NCBI GenBank assembly: GCA_020912385.1
Contig: CP087210.1
Coordinates: 2,976,001 to 3,040,000, forward strand
Source: Neofusicoccum parvum
Lineage: Eukaryota; Ascomycota; Dothideomycetes; Botryosphaeriales; Botryosphaeriaceae
Length of the DNA: 64,000 bases
Direction: 5' to 3'
Made by a program: the position numbers and the translations under genes
Shown here: in pieces, positions 45,473 through 55,500 of the stretch
Layout of the letters: each line of letters starts with the position of its first letter
Numbering within the stretch: the first letter of the stretch is position 1
Notes under the pieces: generated by a model
The model's input: the letters and a program-made list of their open reading frames with translations, nothing else
What the model was told of the DNA's origin: nothing
Database searches by the model: none

Positions 45473-46543
45473 ATGTCGACGCAAGACCCCAACGTCGCCA
45501 CCGACGACGGCGACGACGACGACGGCGACGACGTCACCACCACAGCGCCCACCGCGGCGGCCACCTCCCTGCTGACCGTGCCCACCGCCTCCGCCTCCGC
45601 CTCCGTCTCCATCCCCGGCGCCTCCGTCGGCACCGTCGGCATCACCGTGCTGCCCGGCGGCTCGACCACCACCGTCACGCTCGCCACGGCCACCGGCGGC
45701 GCCGCCGTGACCCGCACCGTCACCGGCATCACCGCGCCCACCACCACCAACGGCACCACCAACGGCACCTCGACCGACAGCGGCAGCGGCGGAGGCGGCG
45801 GCGGCCTCTCCCAATCCGCCAAGATCGCCATCGGCGTCTCCGTCCCTCTCGGCATCCTCCTGCTCCTCCTCCTCACGCTCGGCGCGTACCGCATGGGCAG
45901 CCGGGGCCGGCACGGCGGCGGCGGGAGCGTGCTCGGCGGCCTCTTCGGGCGCCGCTCCCGCTCGGGCACGGCTGCGTCCGGCAGCCCGAAAGCGCTGGTC
46001 CCGTCGGCGAACGACGACGACGACGCCGAGAAGGCGATGCTGGCGGAGAAGAACGCGACGCAGCCGCGCGGCCCGGTCGAGCTGGCCACGGGGCCGGACG
46101 TGCCGGAGCTGCCGACCGCGGTCAACTACCAGGAGCTGGCGGCGGGCGACCCGTGGGAGGCGAAGCGGGCGCTGGAGGCGCAGCAGGTGGGCGGCTACCG
46201 AGGGAACGCCGCCGACGACGACGATCAGACCCCGCGGAGCAGGGAGATGCTGGGGGGTGCGGGGGTGCTGGCCGGGGGCGGGGCGGCGCGGCAGGTGAAC
46301 TACGGCGTGAATATGAACAGGAAGCCGGTGGCGGGGGCGGGCGACGCACCGCGCCGGGAGGGGTCGCAGGCGTCGTCGTCGTACGGGGCGGCGCATTCGC
46401 CCGTCAGCCCGGCGAGGACGGCGAGCCAGAGCCATCATTCGTCGTCGGAGCCCATGTCGTCCATCTCGCCCATGTCGAGTAATAGCCCGATGATGCCGGT
46501 GGAGCTGCCTGGGGATACCAGGATGAGGAGGGAGAATGGATGA
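45473..46543 (+). CDS. Mucin-like single-pass membrane protein, long copy E (intact)
   Basis: 356 aa, single exon from ATG 45473. An acidic N-terminus (DDGDDDDGDD) precedes a Thr/Ser/Ala stalk with GITVLPGG. A Gly-rich hinge leads to a transmembrane helix at about 118-141 (IAIGVSVPLGILLLLLLTLG) and the juxtamembrane AYRMGSR. The long cytoplasmic tail carries VELATGPDVPELPTAVNYQEL, then low-complexity Ser/Pro/Gly sequence, ending MMPVELPGD. The ELPT...QEL unit and MMPVELPG align with copies B, C and D, so this is the longest and best preserved member. There is no cleavable signal peptide, so a signal-anchor is inferred. Fungal cell-wall sensors have a similar layout, but I see no WSC or cysteine domain. 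Confidence 0.75.
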   Translation: MSTQDPNVATDDGDDDDGDDVTTTAPTAAATSLLTVPTASASASVSIPGASVGTVGITVLPGGSTTTVTLATATGGAAVTRTVTGITAPTTTNGTTNGTSTDSGSGGGGGGLSQSAKIAIGVSVPLGILLLLLLTLGAYRMGSRGRHGGGGSVLGGLFGRRSRSGTAASGSPKALVPSANDDDDAEKAMLAEKNATQPRGPVELATGPDVPELPTAVNYQELAAGDPWEAKRALEAQQVGGYRGNAADDDDQTPRSREMLGGAGVLAGGGAARQVNYGVNMNRKPVAGAGDAPRREGSQASSSYGAAHSPVSPARTASQSHHSSSEPMSSISPMSSNSPMMPVELPGDTRMRRENG

Positions 46544-47260
46544 GTGTTTGGAGGCGTTTGTTGGCGCTGCCGGGAGGGGTAATCCAGATTGAATCAAGAG
46601 GGTTGGATTAGTACCAAACATATGAATGAAATGAGTACGACTTTGTAATTTCTGAGTAGAGGCCCTTCAAGAACATCCTTGAAAAGACCGTTGAAGCAAA
46701 CCTGATATAGACGTGTACTCGATGATCCAGCTAAATATCTGGTAACATGGTCCCGTAGTTGGAATCAGAGGCTTGGTTCGGCTTCATAGGTTGCTCATTC
46801 ACCTTCGAATAGTTCAAGCACAGAATTGACGTTCTGACTGAGTGTGGCGCTTCGACCCGTCCCGCGAGAGTTGCAGCCGTCTTTAATCAGATGATGCGGC
46901 CCCCACCAAGTACCCGTTATTTATAGGCCATGAACAATCCAGGTCCAGTGTGAGGTATATCTTCGCACTATAGGTTTTGTGGCTGAAGGTAGGTAAGCAC
47001 TAAGCACAGCGCCTACTGGTGACTAGCTCACCCCGCCATTGACGCAGCTAAGGGTCAGCAATCTTGTTCGGCCGACGTTTTCGGTGTCCGGAAGGCAGCA
47101 GCAATGTCCTTATCAAAAGAGACAAGATGTGGCCCATGAGCTTTGGGTCAACAGCTACGCGATGTCTGACAAGATATAACAGTCGCACATCCGACAATCT
47201 GAGTCTTTATTACTCTGAACACCACCGGAAAAGCCCTCATTGTCATTAATAACATCTACA
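46544..47260. other. Intergenic region between copies E and F
   Basis: AT-richer, no gene. If copy F descends from a full gene, its stalk region should have been here, but I cannot recognise it in any frame. Confidence 0.4.
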
Positions 47261-47707
47261 ATGGTCCTTCCAATCTACGGCGCGTACTTGATAGAACGAT
47301 GGAAGATGAGAATCGACGAAAGAGGTGAAAGAACGAGGGAATCCGTACCATCGAAGCTCAAGAAGGCTCTGAAATCCTGGAAGTCCCACGAGACAAAGCG
47401 AGATCAAAACGAAGTTCAGCTGGGCCACGAACTGCATGCCGAAGATACGCATGAGCTTCCGACGAATAGCAGCATAGCAGAAATGGGGGCTGCAGAACAC
47501 CGAGAAGATCTATCTACGGAGAGCAACATGCCGGAGTTGGAGGGCCAGATGAAACCAGTCGAGTTACAGTCTGTGGAGATTGCAGAGCTACCGGAGGACA
47601 ATTGCGCAGTCAAACCGGCAGTTTCCTCGGAAGACCTGCCATCTCATGAAGGGCACACACATGGCCTAGGGAATACGAGCTGGATGGCTCGTGAAACAGA
47701 AGGATAA
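47261..47707 (+). pseudogene. Mucin-like membrane protein family, copy F, tail-only remnant
   Basis: 148 aa from ATG 47261. The first residues (VLPIYGAYLIERW) resemble the end of the helix and the GAF-x-LGRR block, but no full membrane helix or Ser/Thr stalk precedes them, and a TGA lies 45 nt upstream in frame. The rest matches family tails: basic stretch, GHELHAEDTHELPTNSSIAEM, then MKPVELQS and IAELPED. It could be a gene with an unseen upstream exon or an expressed soluble tail; a truncated relic is simplest. It lies 0.7 kb downstream of copy E on the same strand. Confidence 0.5.
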
Positions 47708-48206
47708 ATTCCACACGGTTGTGAATGGCCTGCGGTATGTCTGCATGAAATTCAGAAACACCCGGAATTATCCGATTGACTGGTTCTCACTATACTTCCA
47801 GCAATTCGGCATTTCGGAAACGCTCACGTCCAGGCTATATGTGGTGGTCCCTGGAGCCTGAAAAAGCGGTCCGTATTTCTTTGGGAGCCTAAGAGGAGTA
47901 ACTGGCCTTCCTTGGATCAGCGTCAGCTTCTTCATCTATGCAGTGCAGAAAGAAATGACAACCCCATCCTACTCACCACGCAATATTGTGCCACACTTGT
48001 TCTTTCCTCGTGTCTCGTGGACTTAGCCTGAGCAGTGTTGATGTGGGACGAGAAGTCCAGGAAATGGTGAGACGACCTGGTGAATGCACCAATCTCAGGT
48101 GCCGACACAGGGCAGAAGAACAAGCCTTCGTCGTAGTCGTTCGTGATAAATTTGATCGAGGCCGTGTCAGACTGGCGACTGGCTTCAATGCAGCCACAGG
48201 AAGTTC
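47708..48206. other. Intergenic region, 3' to both neighbours
   Basis: About 500 bases between copy F and the convergent POP4 gene. No gene recognised. Confidence 0.5.
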
Positions 48207-49007
48207 TCAGAGGTCAGCCATGACATGCTGCTTGAACTTCTTGTTAGCACGATCCGGGGCTCTGTTCTCAAACTGGGAGCCGTGCAGCTCAAAGACCAGA
48301 GCCTTCGGCTGCTGTGCTCCCTCGCCCCCACCAGCTTTATTCGCAGCCAGCGGAATCTCGAATCGAAATATCGTGTGCTCCTTCGGGATAGCTGCGCAAA
48401 ATCAGCCTGCGCCCTTCCCCCCAGCAGCCATGCGAGGGAAGCGCTCACTCTTGATCTGATTCCCCTTCGTGATCACCTCAAAGGTAAACTTCGTATCCTT
48501 GACCACGATACCCTTCACCCCAACCCTACTCACACACCTACTCCTCACCACCTCGACCTCAGCGCCGTGAAAATCCGCGCTCGCCAGCTTCGGCCCCACG
48601 TTCGCGGGCGTCACGTAGTCCGCGCCTCCGTCGCCCTCGCCCCTCAGGCCCAGCACCTCGCGCACGTACCCCACCCACATGCCGTGCAGGCCCGCGAAGA
48701 TCTCGTAGCGCCGCTGGGCGGCCGGGATCTCGTGGACGCGCAGCGCGCGCTTCTGCTTCGCGGACAGCGGCTGCGGCTTCGCCTTCGCGCGGCGCCGCTC
48801 GAGGGCGTGGCGGCGGGCGCGCTCGGCCTGGCGCTGGCCGCGGGCGTTGGAGGCGTCGGGCTCGGTGGGGCGGAGGAGGAGCGGCTTCTTCTGCACGCGG
48901 TCGGCGAAGATGCGGACGGCGGTGTCGGGGGAGTGGGCGCGCGCGAGGAGGGCGTGGGAGGGGTTGCTGGCGGGGCGCGAGGGGTTGGGCGCGGGCGGGG
49001 TGCTCAT
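48207..49007 (-). CDS. POP4: RNase P/RNase MRP protein subunit Pop4 (Rpp29)
   Basis: Two exons, 49007-48449 and 48391-48207, intron 57 nt (GTGAGC...GCGCAG), 247 aa. The protein binds RNA in the nuclear ribonuclease P and MRP complexes that mature tRNA and rRNA (known). Visible landmarks: SHALLARAHSPD near the start, PLLLRPTEPDASNARG, a strongly basic helix (RRHALERRRAKAKPQPLSAKQKR), YEIFAGLHGMWVGYVREVLG, and the p29 fold strands DFHGAEVEVVRSRC, GVKGIVVKDTKFTFEVITKGN. After the splice come IPKEHTIFRFEIPL and ELHGSQFENRAPDRANKKF, which place the intron firmly. The start at 49007 is preferred over the in-frame ATG at 49127 because family proteins begin close to SHALL. Divergent from PDX3. Confidence 0.92.
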
Positions 49008-49365
49008 GGCGGGCTGGTGCTGCAGCTGCAGCTCGGGGAGCGCGTGTGGGTGGTGATGAAGAGCGCGCGCGGGAGTGGTGGGCAGAAAAGTGCTGGTGTT
49101 GCGCCGCGGCGAGATTTTGGAGAGCATCGGCGCGTCGGCGGTTCAGCCCTACGCGGGGCAAGCGTCGATTGGCGCGCAAAACGCACCGACGACGAGCCTG
49201 TCTCGCGATCTTCACCACGGCGTCATCAATTGGGAGTCATGCAAATGCCGCGGGTCATGCCATTGCTGTAGAATCTTCCACGCCTCACTCCACCTCCCTC
49301 CACTGCGTCTGCGCATATATTCCTCGCTCCGCCTCTGCGTCTGCTTCTGCGTGTTCTCCTCCCGC
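49008..49365. promoter_or_regulatory. Divergent promoter region of POP4 and PDX3
   Basis: 358 bases separate the two divergent start codons and must contain both promoters and 5' UTRs. CT-rich sequence leads into each ATG. If the alternative starts (49127 for POP4, 49498 for PDX3) are used the boundaries shift. Confidence 0.6.
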
Positions 49366-50250
49366 ATGGGCCTTCTGACCAAACACGCGCTCCCCCGCCT
49401 CCATCGCACCGCTCTCGCGCAGCGCTTCACCGCGCAGACTCACCTCTCGCGCCTCCCCGCCGCACACACACTCTCACCAGCCACCCACTCAGCCGCCATG
49501 CTGCACACCGCCCAGCAGCCCGCCGCGGACGGCGGCGCCGACAACAACACCACCACCAGCAACCCCACCTCGAAGCTCATCTTCGCGCCCGGCGACAGCG
49601 GCACCGCCACACAAGCCGGGCAATTCCACAAAGGCGCGCTCGAGCGCGCCGACCTCTCGCCGTCGCCGCTCGCGCAGTTCCACGCGTGGTTCGGCGCGGC
49701 GCAGGCGGCGGGGGTGCGGCACGCGGAGACGGCGACGCTGGCGACGGCACACCTGCCGTCGGGCCGGGTGTCGGCGCGGATCGTGTACCTGAAGGAGCTG
49801 GACGGGCGCGGGTTCGTGGTGTACAGCAACTGGGGCACCAGCCGCAAGGCCGCCGACGTGGCCAGCAACCCGCAGGCCGCGCTGTCTTTCTGGTGGGAGG
49901 GCCTGGAGCGCCAGGTCCGCGTCGAGGGGCCGGTTGAGCGGCTGGGCGCGGAGGAGAGTCAGGTTTACTTCGATACGAGGATTCGGGGGTCGAGGGTTGG
50001 GGCGTGGGCGAGCAGGCAGAGCGAGCCGTTGGAGGGGAGGGAGGTGCTGGAGGGGAGGGTTAGGGAGGTCGAGGAGCGGTTTGCGGGCCAGGAGAAGATT
50101 CCTGTGCCGCCGTTTTGGGGTGGGATTAGGATTGTGCCGCGGGAGGTGGAGTTTTGGCAGGGGAGGGAGAGCAGGCTGCATGATCGGTTCAGGTACATTA
50201 AGGATGAGAGCGCTGAGGGTGGGTGGAAGGTTGAGCGGCTGAACCCGTAA
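49366..50250 (+). CDS. PDX3: Pyridoxamine 5'-phosphate oxidase
   Basis: 294 aa, single exon. It oxidises pyridoxamine/pyridoxine 5'-phosphate to pyridoxal 5'-phosphate using FMN (known). Landmarks: family N-terminal ALERADLSPSPLAQF, then SGRVSARIVYLKELDGRGF, NWGTSRKAADVASNPQAALSF, WWEGLERQVRVEGPVERL (FMN and substrate site), SRVGAWASRQSEPL, and the conserved end PREVEFWQGRESRLHDRFRY with ...RLNP. From ATG 49366 there are ~45 extra Arg/His/Leu-rich residues that could be a mitochondrial presequence; initiation at 49498 (MLHTAQQ) would give a shorter cytosolic form. Divergent from POP4. Confidence 0.93.
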   Translation: MGLLTKHALPRLHRTALAQRFTAQTHLSRLPAAHTLSPATHSAAMLHTAQQPAADGGADNNTTTSNPTSKLIFAPGDSGTATQAGQFHKGALERADLSPSPLAQFHAWFGAAQAAGVRHAETATLATAHLPSGRVSARIVYLKELDGRGFVVYSNWGTSRKAADVASNPQAALSFWWEGLERQVRVEGPVERLGAEESQVYFDTRIRGSRVGAWASRQSEPLEGREVLEGRVREVEERFAGQEKIPVPPFWGGIRIVPREVEFWQGRESRLHDRFRYIKDESAEGGWKVERLNP

Positions 50251-52228
50251 TGTTGGACGGCTGGCTGTTGGATAGTGGGGTGCATGGGGTTCTCTCTCCT
50301 CAATTAGAAGCAGCAGCATTAAGACGGCTATAAAAAGTCATGGAAGAGCTATCGACCGGCGTAGACGAATAATGCGGATCAAACCCCAGCTGAGGGCTGG
50401 CGCGAAAGAGTGCGTGGGGCCCTGAAGCATTCGTCCGGCAGCGAAAGCGCCCTAGACTTTGTGTCGAAACTGGACAGACGAAAGACGTGGTTGCAAGTTG
50501 TGGGAGAGCTATCGACCGGTCTAGACGAATAATGCAGATCATCACCAGCTTTATTCCCGTTTTCGAGCTCCAGCTCCGCGCGGCTTCATCGAGTCCTATA
50601 ATTAGAATTGGCACGAGGACAATCTCGTACGCAGCTTCGGCGGTTCTCGCACTCCCACGGCCAAGGCTAGGAGGAGCACGTGTGGCAGCGCATGGATGCG
50701 GGCTGTGTGTGGTCCCAGAGAGCTCGGATATAGGCGTGGAGTGGTGAGGCCCGACGCTGTTGACTTCGATCTCGCATCTCTGATCTTGCAAATCCGGGAC
50801 AGGCCGATCGCAATCCACCCGGCTGCAGGACAGGCACAGCATCGTGGGCCTGACACTTAATTGCAAGTGCGGCGTCGTCAGCGTAGGCTGCGCAGCAGGC
50901 CGCGTTGCCGTGCATGAGTCGCTCCTCAGGAGAAGTCACCATGTCTCAGCCCAGGCCCCGAGCTCCGCGCCGAAACTGGGAGCCGCAGTCCGGACGCAAT
51001 GGATAAGCGGTGGACTGAGCACAAGCTTGCACGCAAAGCTTGGGGGTGTGAGGCTCAAACTCACCGCCGCGGCCCATGGTGCGCGCGCGGGAGAGCAGGG
51101 CGGGTTGCTGCTTCGCAGACGGGCGTTGGGCGGCGGCCAGCAGCGACGTGCGCGCGATGGGCGACTCGCAGAGGGTCGACGCGGCGTCCTGCGATGCGCG
51201 CTTCATGTGCATCAAACGCGGGCGCGCGGAGGGATGCCGATGTTATACGTCGTGAGCAGCCCGGCCGCCTGGCCGCACGGCTGCACGACATGAGACGGCA
51301 TGCCGACGGCGCGTTCCAAACAAGCCACTGCCTCACGCTGCCGGGCCCCTTCCCGCGCCGCCCTCCACCGGCGCACGGAGATTGGGCTGGTGTTGACGTG
51401 TCGCACCGCGCGGATTACCTAACGCTGGTCCGTCGAGTCGCGCGCCGTTTCAGATCTCCGGCCAGCTCTCCACCACGCGCCTGCGCCTGTCCACTCCACC
51501 AGACGCCGCGGCTGCGCCCTCCGCACCGCTCGCCGCTGCCCGCCCTCAGCTGCACACCTCGCCAATGCCTAGATAGACTCGCGCGGCGCCGCTGCCCGGC
51601 TGGCTGCCAAAAATACGGGCCCGCCCCCGCCAGGCCGCCCGCCAACGCGACTCCAACGCCGCAGACCTCACTGCTTCATTTGCGTTAATCTAAAATAGGG
51701 ACCCGGCCAGCCATTGCGCATCCGCGGACCCATGCGCCTGCTCAGGCACCCCCAGCCCTACGGGAGATGTTCCTTGCGCTCCCGCCCCAGAGCGCGCAAT
51801 CGGCCCACTTGCCCTGCCAGCCGCTCGCCTGTGTTGCCTGAAGGGATGCCAACTCCCGCCTTGGGGGCTGTGGCGCCCGTTTGCCGGCCTCGTCTAGTTG
51901 CGGCAGCTGTGGGGACGCGCTGTCTGCCCGGGCCTATATGGCTGGATGCACCCCCGGCTCCTCTGCCTGACCCTTTCGATCCTTTCTGATAAGCTCCAAA
52001 CCGACTGCCACGGGGAGGCGTGACTGGTGAAACCTTGCGTGCTTTACCTTTTTTCTTTCCAGCATTGTCATTTGCCCTTGCCTGACGCCTCCGAGCCCGC
52101 GCCTGCCCTGTTTTGTTTCGTTTCCCCAGCCTCAACCACCGTGGCCAGTCGGTTCGGCGTGGTTTTCATCCTCCGGTCCCTTCGAGAACACTTCCCGCTG
52201 CCATCCGCCCTCCACGCTCTCTGTAGCA
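50251..52228. other. 2-kb gene-free region
   Basis: It contains a 40-50 bp direct repeat at 50342/50502. 51-51.7 kb is GC-rich with meaningless open frames on both strands. The end is CT-rich, as for the 5' UTR of the gene at 52229. Confidence 0.5.
50342..50550 (+). repeat. Direct repeat pair of ~49 bp, 160 bp apart
   Basis: 50342-50391 and 50502-50550 share GAGCTATCGACCGG and TAGACGAATAATGC; 36 of the first 40 bases are identical, and three of the four differences are transitions. No open frame spans both. Confidence 0.75.
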
Positions 52229-53674
52229 ATGTCTTACCCGCAGCCGTACCGTCCGAGACCTCGACGACCTGAGCGAACCCCAAGCACCAACGACATCATC
52301 CCCTTCCCTCCCTCAGCGCCGGCAGCCGCAGGAACATACCCTTCGCAGGCCATACAGCAGCCTCGCCTTCCATTCACTGCAGAGGACCCGCGCCCCGGCT
52401 CGTCGGGCTCATCACGATCTTTCTCCCGTCCCGGACCTCAGCAATACTCACCTCAACAGTACTCGCCTCAGCAATACTCGCCTCAGCAGTACTCGTCACG
52501 GCCCGGCACGTCATCATCAAACCGACAGGACTTCCGGCCCGGAACAGCCTCTTCCTCTCATTCAAACTTTCGCCCTGGCCCTGGCACCTCGTCGCCCTCG
52601 CGTCCCGACTATCGGCAAGTGACGTCTTCTCCTTCTCGACCCGACTATCGGCAAGGCACCTCCTCTCCCGCTCGTCCAGACTATCGTCCAGCAGCCGCAT
52701 CTTCCCCTCGCTCCGGACCCGACTACCGGCCCGGAACAGGATCCTCCTCGCGAGGGCAGCCTCCTTTCAATCCCACCCACGCACGAGTAACCTCGCACGA
52801 CGCAACGTCATCCCCGCTCAAGCAGGCCACCACCCAAGCCGACCTTCAAGAAGTCCCTCTCAATGATCCACACGCTCCCGCCCTGGCGCCGCAGCCCAAC
52901 CGGCCCCCAACCCTGCCCCCACCACCAGCCAACCTTCCGGCCCCAACTACCCGCTCCCGCTTCTCAGATGCCTCCGAGACCAATGCCGCAGCCGCTGCAC
53001 GCTTCACGGCCATCGACAGCCGCAGCTGGCCCCGGCTAGTGCAGTGGACCCTACTACCCTTGATCTTGGTCATGTCTGGAGCCGTCGCCATCCTTATGGG
53101 CCACAGCCTCAGCCTCTACGGCGGCCTCAAGGTCGCAGGGACAATCGACTACTCGGTCGCCACCCATCCGGTCTGGCCCTCCGATCTCAGCCTCCTGCCG
53201 ACATGGCTGCTGCTGGCCGTCGGCTTCTGCAGTTTCTGCTGCAGCATCGTCGTCTGGGGCCTGAGCCTGCGGGAGCGCTTCATGAAGCCGGTGAAGCGGC
53301 TGGCGGGCGTCAGGATCGGCATGGGCATCTTCTTCGTCGGGGCGTGGATCGGCGCGTTGGTGGTGTACAAGCTGTTCGAGACGGGCGACGACGGCGACAG
53401 TCTTGGAAAGTACTCGTGCGACCACAAATCCGACGACGTCGTGGGCGGTTTTGAGATTGCGCGCGTCTGCACGGAGCAGGTGAGCTGCCCTTCCAAACAC
53501 TTCTTCAGTTCTTGCTAATTATGATTGCAGAGCGTCGGATTCGGCCTGGCCATCACGTCCGCGATCCTCGAGATCGCATTGATCGCTGCCTTCACCATGA
53601 GGACGGTCATGAATAAGAAAGACGGCGCAGACGGTGCTTTGAGCGAGAAGCAGACAGGCAAGAGCCGAGCATAA
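52229..53674 (+). CDS. Four-helix membrane protein with Pro/Gln/Tyr repeat N-terminus
   Basis: Two exons, 52229-53479 and 53531-53674 (51-nt intron, GTGAGC...TTGCAG), 464 aa. The first ~265 residues are disordered and repetitive: four PQQYS units, then several S-S-P-x-R-P-D-Y-R units. Four membrane helices follow at about 272-292, 322-345, 364-382 and 418-440. The loop between helices 3 and 4 contains a cysteine (YSCDHKS) and VCTEQS just before the splice, so the intron separates helix 4. The layout is that of MARVEL or SUR7-like fungal tetraspans, but I see no diagnostic motif. It probably sits in the plasma membrane with the repeat tail cytosolic (inference). Function unknown. Confidence 0.75.
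52436..52495 (+). repeat. Four tandem 15-bp units encoding PQQYS
   Basis: CCTCAGCARTACTCR repeated four times with only third-base changes, in frame inside the tetraspan gene. Confidence 0.9.
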
Positions 53675-53685
53675 GCGTTCTTTCG

Positions 53686-53708
53686 TTTTTTTTTTTTTTT
53701 TTTTTTTT
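53686..53708 (+). repeat. T23 homopolymer in the 3' flank of the tetraspan gene
   Basis: An uninterrupted run of about 23 T starts 12 bases past the stop codon. The length is likely to be unstable or imprecisely sequenced. Confidence 0.85.
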
Positions 53709-55500
53709 GAGCCAGTCCAGTTTTCAGCGTCTTTTCCATTAGGGACCGGGAGTTTCCATTGCACTTCTCAAGAATTCCTTTCTCCAACAACCTTTTCTCT
53801 TCTCTTCTTCACTTTCGTTAAAGGACTTTTGTTTCTTTTGTTCTTTTTCAACCTTACTTTTTCCGATACCCGCTCCTCGGCGTCTCATATGTTCGACTGC
53901 AAGAGAGATACGACATCGGCAGGAAAACCTCCTCAATGAAACGGCTGGAACCGGGGCTCCGGTAGCCCCTCTGACGCATTGCGTCACTCTACTTTTTCGC
54001 GTTGTTCGGGAGCTTGGACCAAACCCGCCGCCCGGGTTGTAGGTTATGGATATGGAGGAATGGATGCTGTTGTTTTCTTTTGCATAGCTTGCGCAGGACT
54101 TCTCCTTTCCTACTTTCACTTCTTACACTCTCTCATGGTCTCCTTTGGGTAATGGTTAATGCGGCGGTAAAAAATTGCTTTTGGATCGTCACGGAAGGAG
54201 AAGTACGCTAGAAACGGACACGGCGCGAGGTGGGAGCAGAACAGAGCAGACTGCTCAGAGCTAGAGACAAATGCCAACTTTCTCGTCTCTGGACGACCAC
54301 CCTCCCTCCCGACACATCCACCACGCGCCAAGTGAAACCGCCAACACCGCAGCAATGCCACCGCCGCGCACCGCTCGCTCCTCCGCCCCCGCCAAACGCC
54401 GCCCCGTGCCAGACCGTCGGACTGAGCCGGCCGTGCTGCCAGCCCCGGCGCTCCTTGGCGCCCGCCAGGAACCGCTAGGACAACCCACCTGTCCGGCTCA
54501 TGCAATAAGGTTTCTCCCGCATGGTGCTGCAAAACGTTCGTTCGGCGAGCGCCACCGCGCCAGGGTCGCACCACGTTAGAGTTACCCCCGGCGGTCGGAG
54601 GGGCGGGTTGAGTTGGGGGAAAAGCCGGCGCCTGCTGCAGTCGTCTCGTGACGCCTTGGGGCTGTCGGAGCGAGGAGCGGGGCTGGGAGCGGAGCTGTTG
54701 TTGGGTTGGGCGAGGCCGGGCGGTCTTGCTGTTGGTGCGAAGTCGGCGTCTGAGCAAGAAGTTGACGGCGTCCTGCGCTTCGGAATGTGTGCGGTGGAAC
54801 GGTGGGCAAGCTCGACGCCATCGTCGCAACGGTTGGTCTCGACGTCGGGGTCTGTCCGCACGCAACGTCAGGAACTAGCGGCGAGTAGACCAAATGCGTG
54901 CGAAACAAATGGATGTAGAGACGACCTATCCATGGACGAGTTGCATGAAGTGGGCAAGAAGAATCGATCCGCTTGGAGCTGCTGGCGGTAGCGCAACGGA
55001 CAGGAACGTAGCCTAGCTCTTGTCGTGTGGCTGATGAAGCTTGTAGAACTGTTCTCTCTCCTGGTTTCCGTTGAAGAACCCCTCTCTCAGAGCTGTAGGT
55101 TCTGGGGCGTGGGGATGAGGTAATTCTCAGCGTGGAATGAGGCGTAGTAGAGCACTCAATGCCACTCGTATAGAGATCATAAGGAGGGAGATAGGAGGGC
55201 TTGGATAAGGAGTGGAGAGAGCGGGGCTGCTGGAAGCAAAGGCGAAGAGGCCAAGCAACAGAGAACGGCAGGGCGAATATGATTGAGGCATAGGACCACA
55301 AACTTTTAGAAGAAGAAGTGTCGCGCGTGAAGTAGTTATCGCAGAAAAGGCGATCAATTAGATATATACCAGCAACTCAGCCTTCTCATTACACTAGTTC
55401 CCCACGAGAGCCGCACGGAGCTCTGCTAACCTTGAGCTGACACTCAGCAGAACATGGCACCAGAACCATGCTTCCACGCAACCCATCGATCCCGCGGGCC
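53709..55500. other. Intergenic region between convergent genes
   Basis: About 1.8 kb. Long open frames at 54.1-55.3 kb occur on both strands but have Arg/Pro-rich shuffled composition and no recognisable domain, so I call none of them. Confidence 0.45.

Noticed and set aside
44860..46482. 540-codon frame overlapping copy E in another phase
   Set aside because: The peptide becomes runs of Arg/His; the copy E frame carries the family motifs.
54116..55301. Overlapping 240-codon frames on the minus strand
   Set aside because: Arg/Pro/Ser-rich, no conserved-looking block, and mutually overlapping in different phases.
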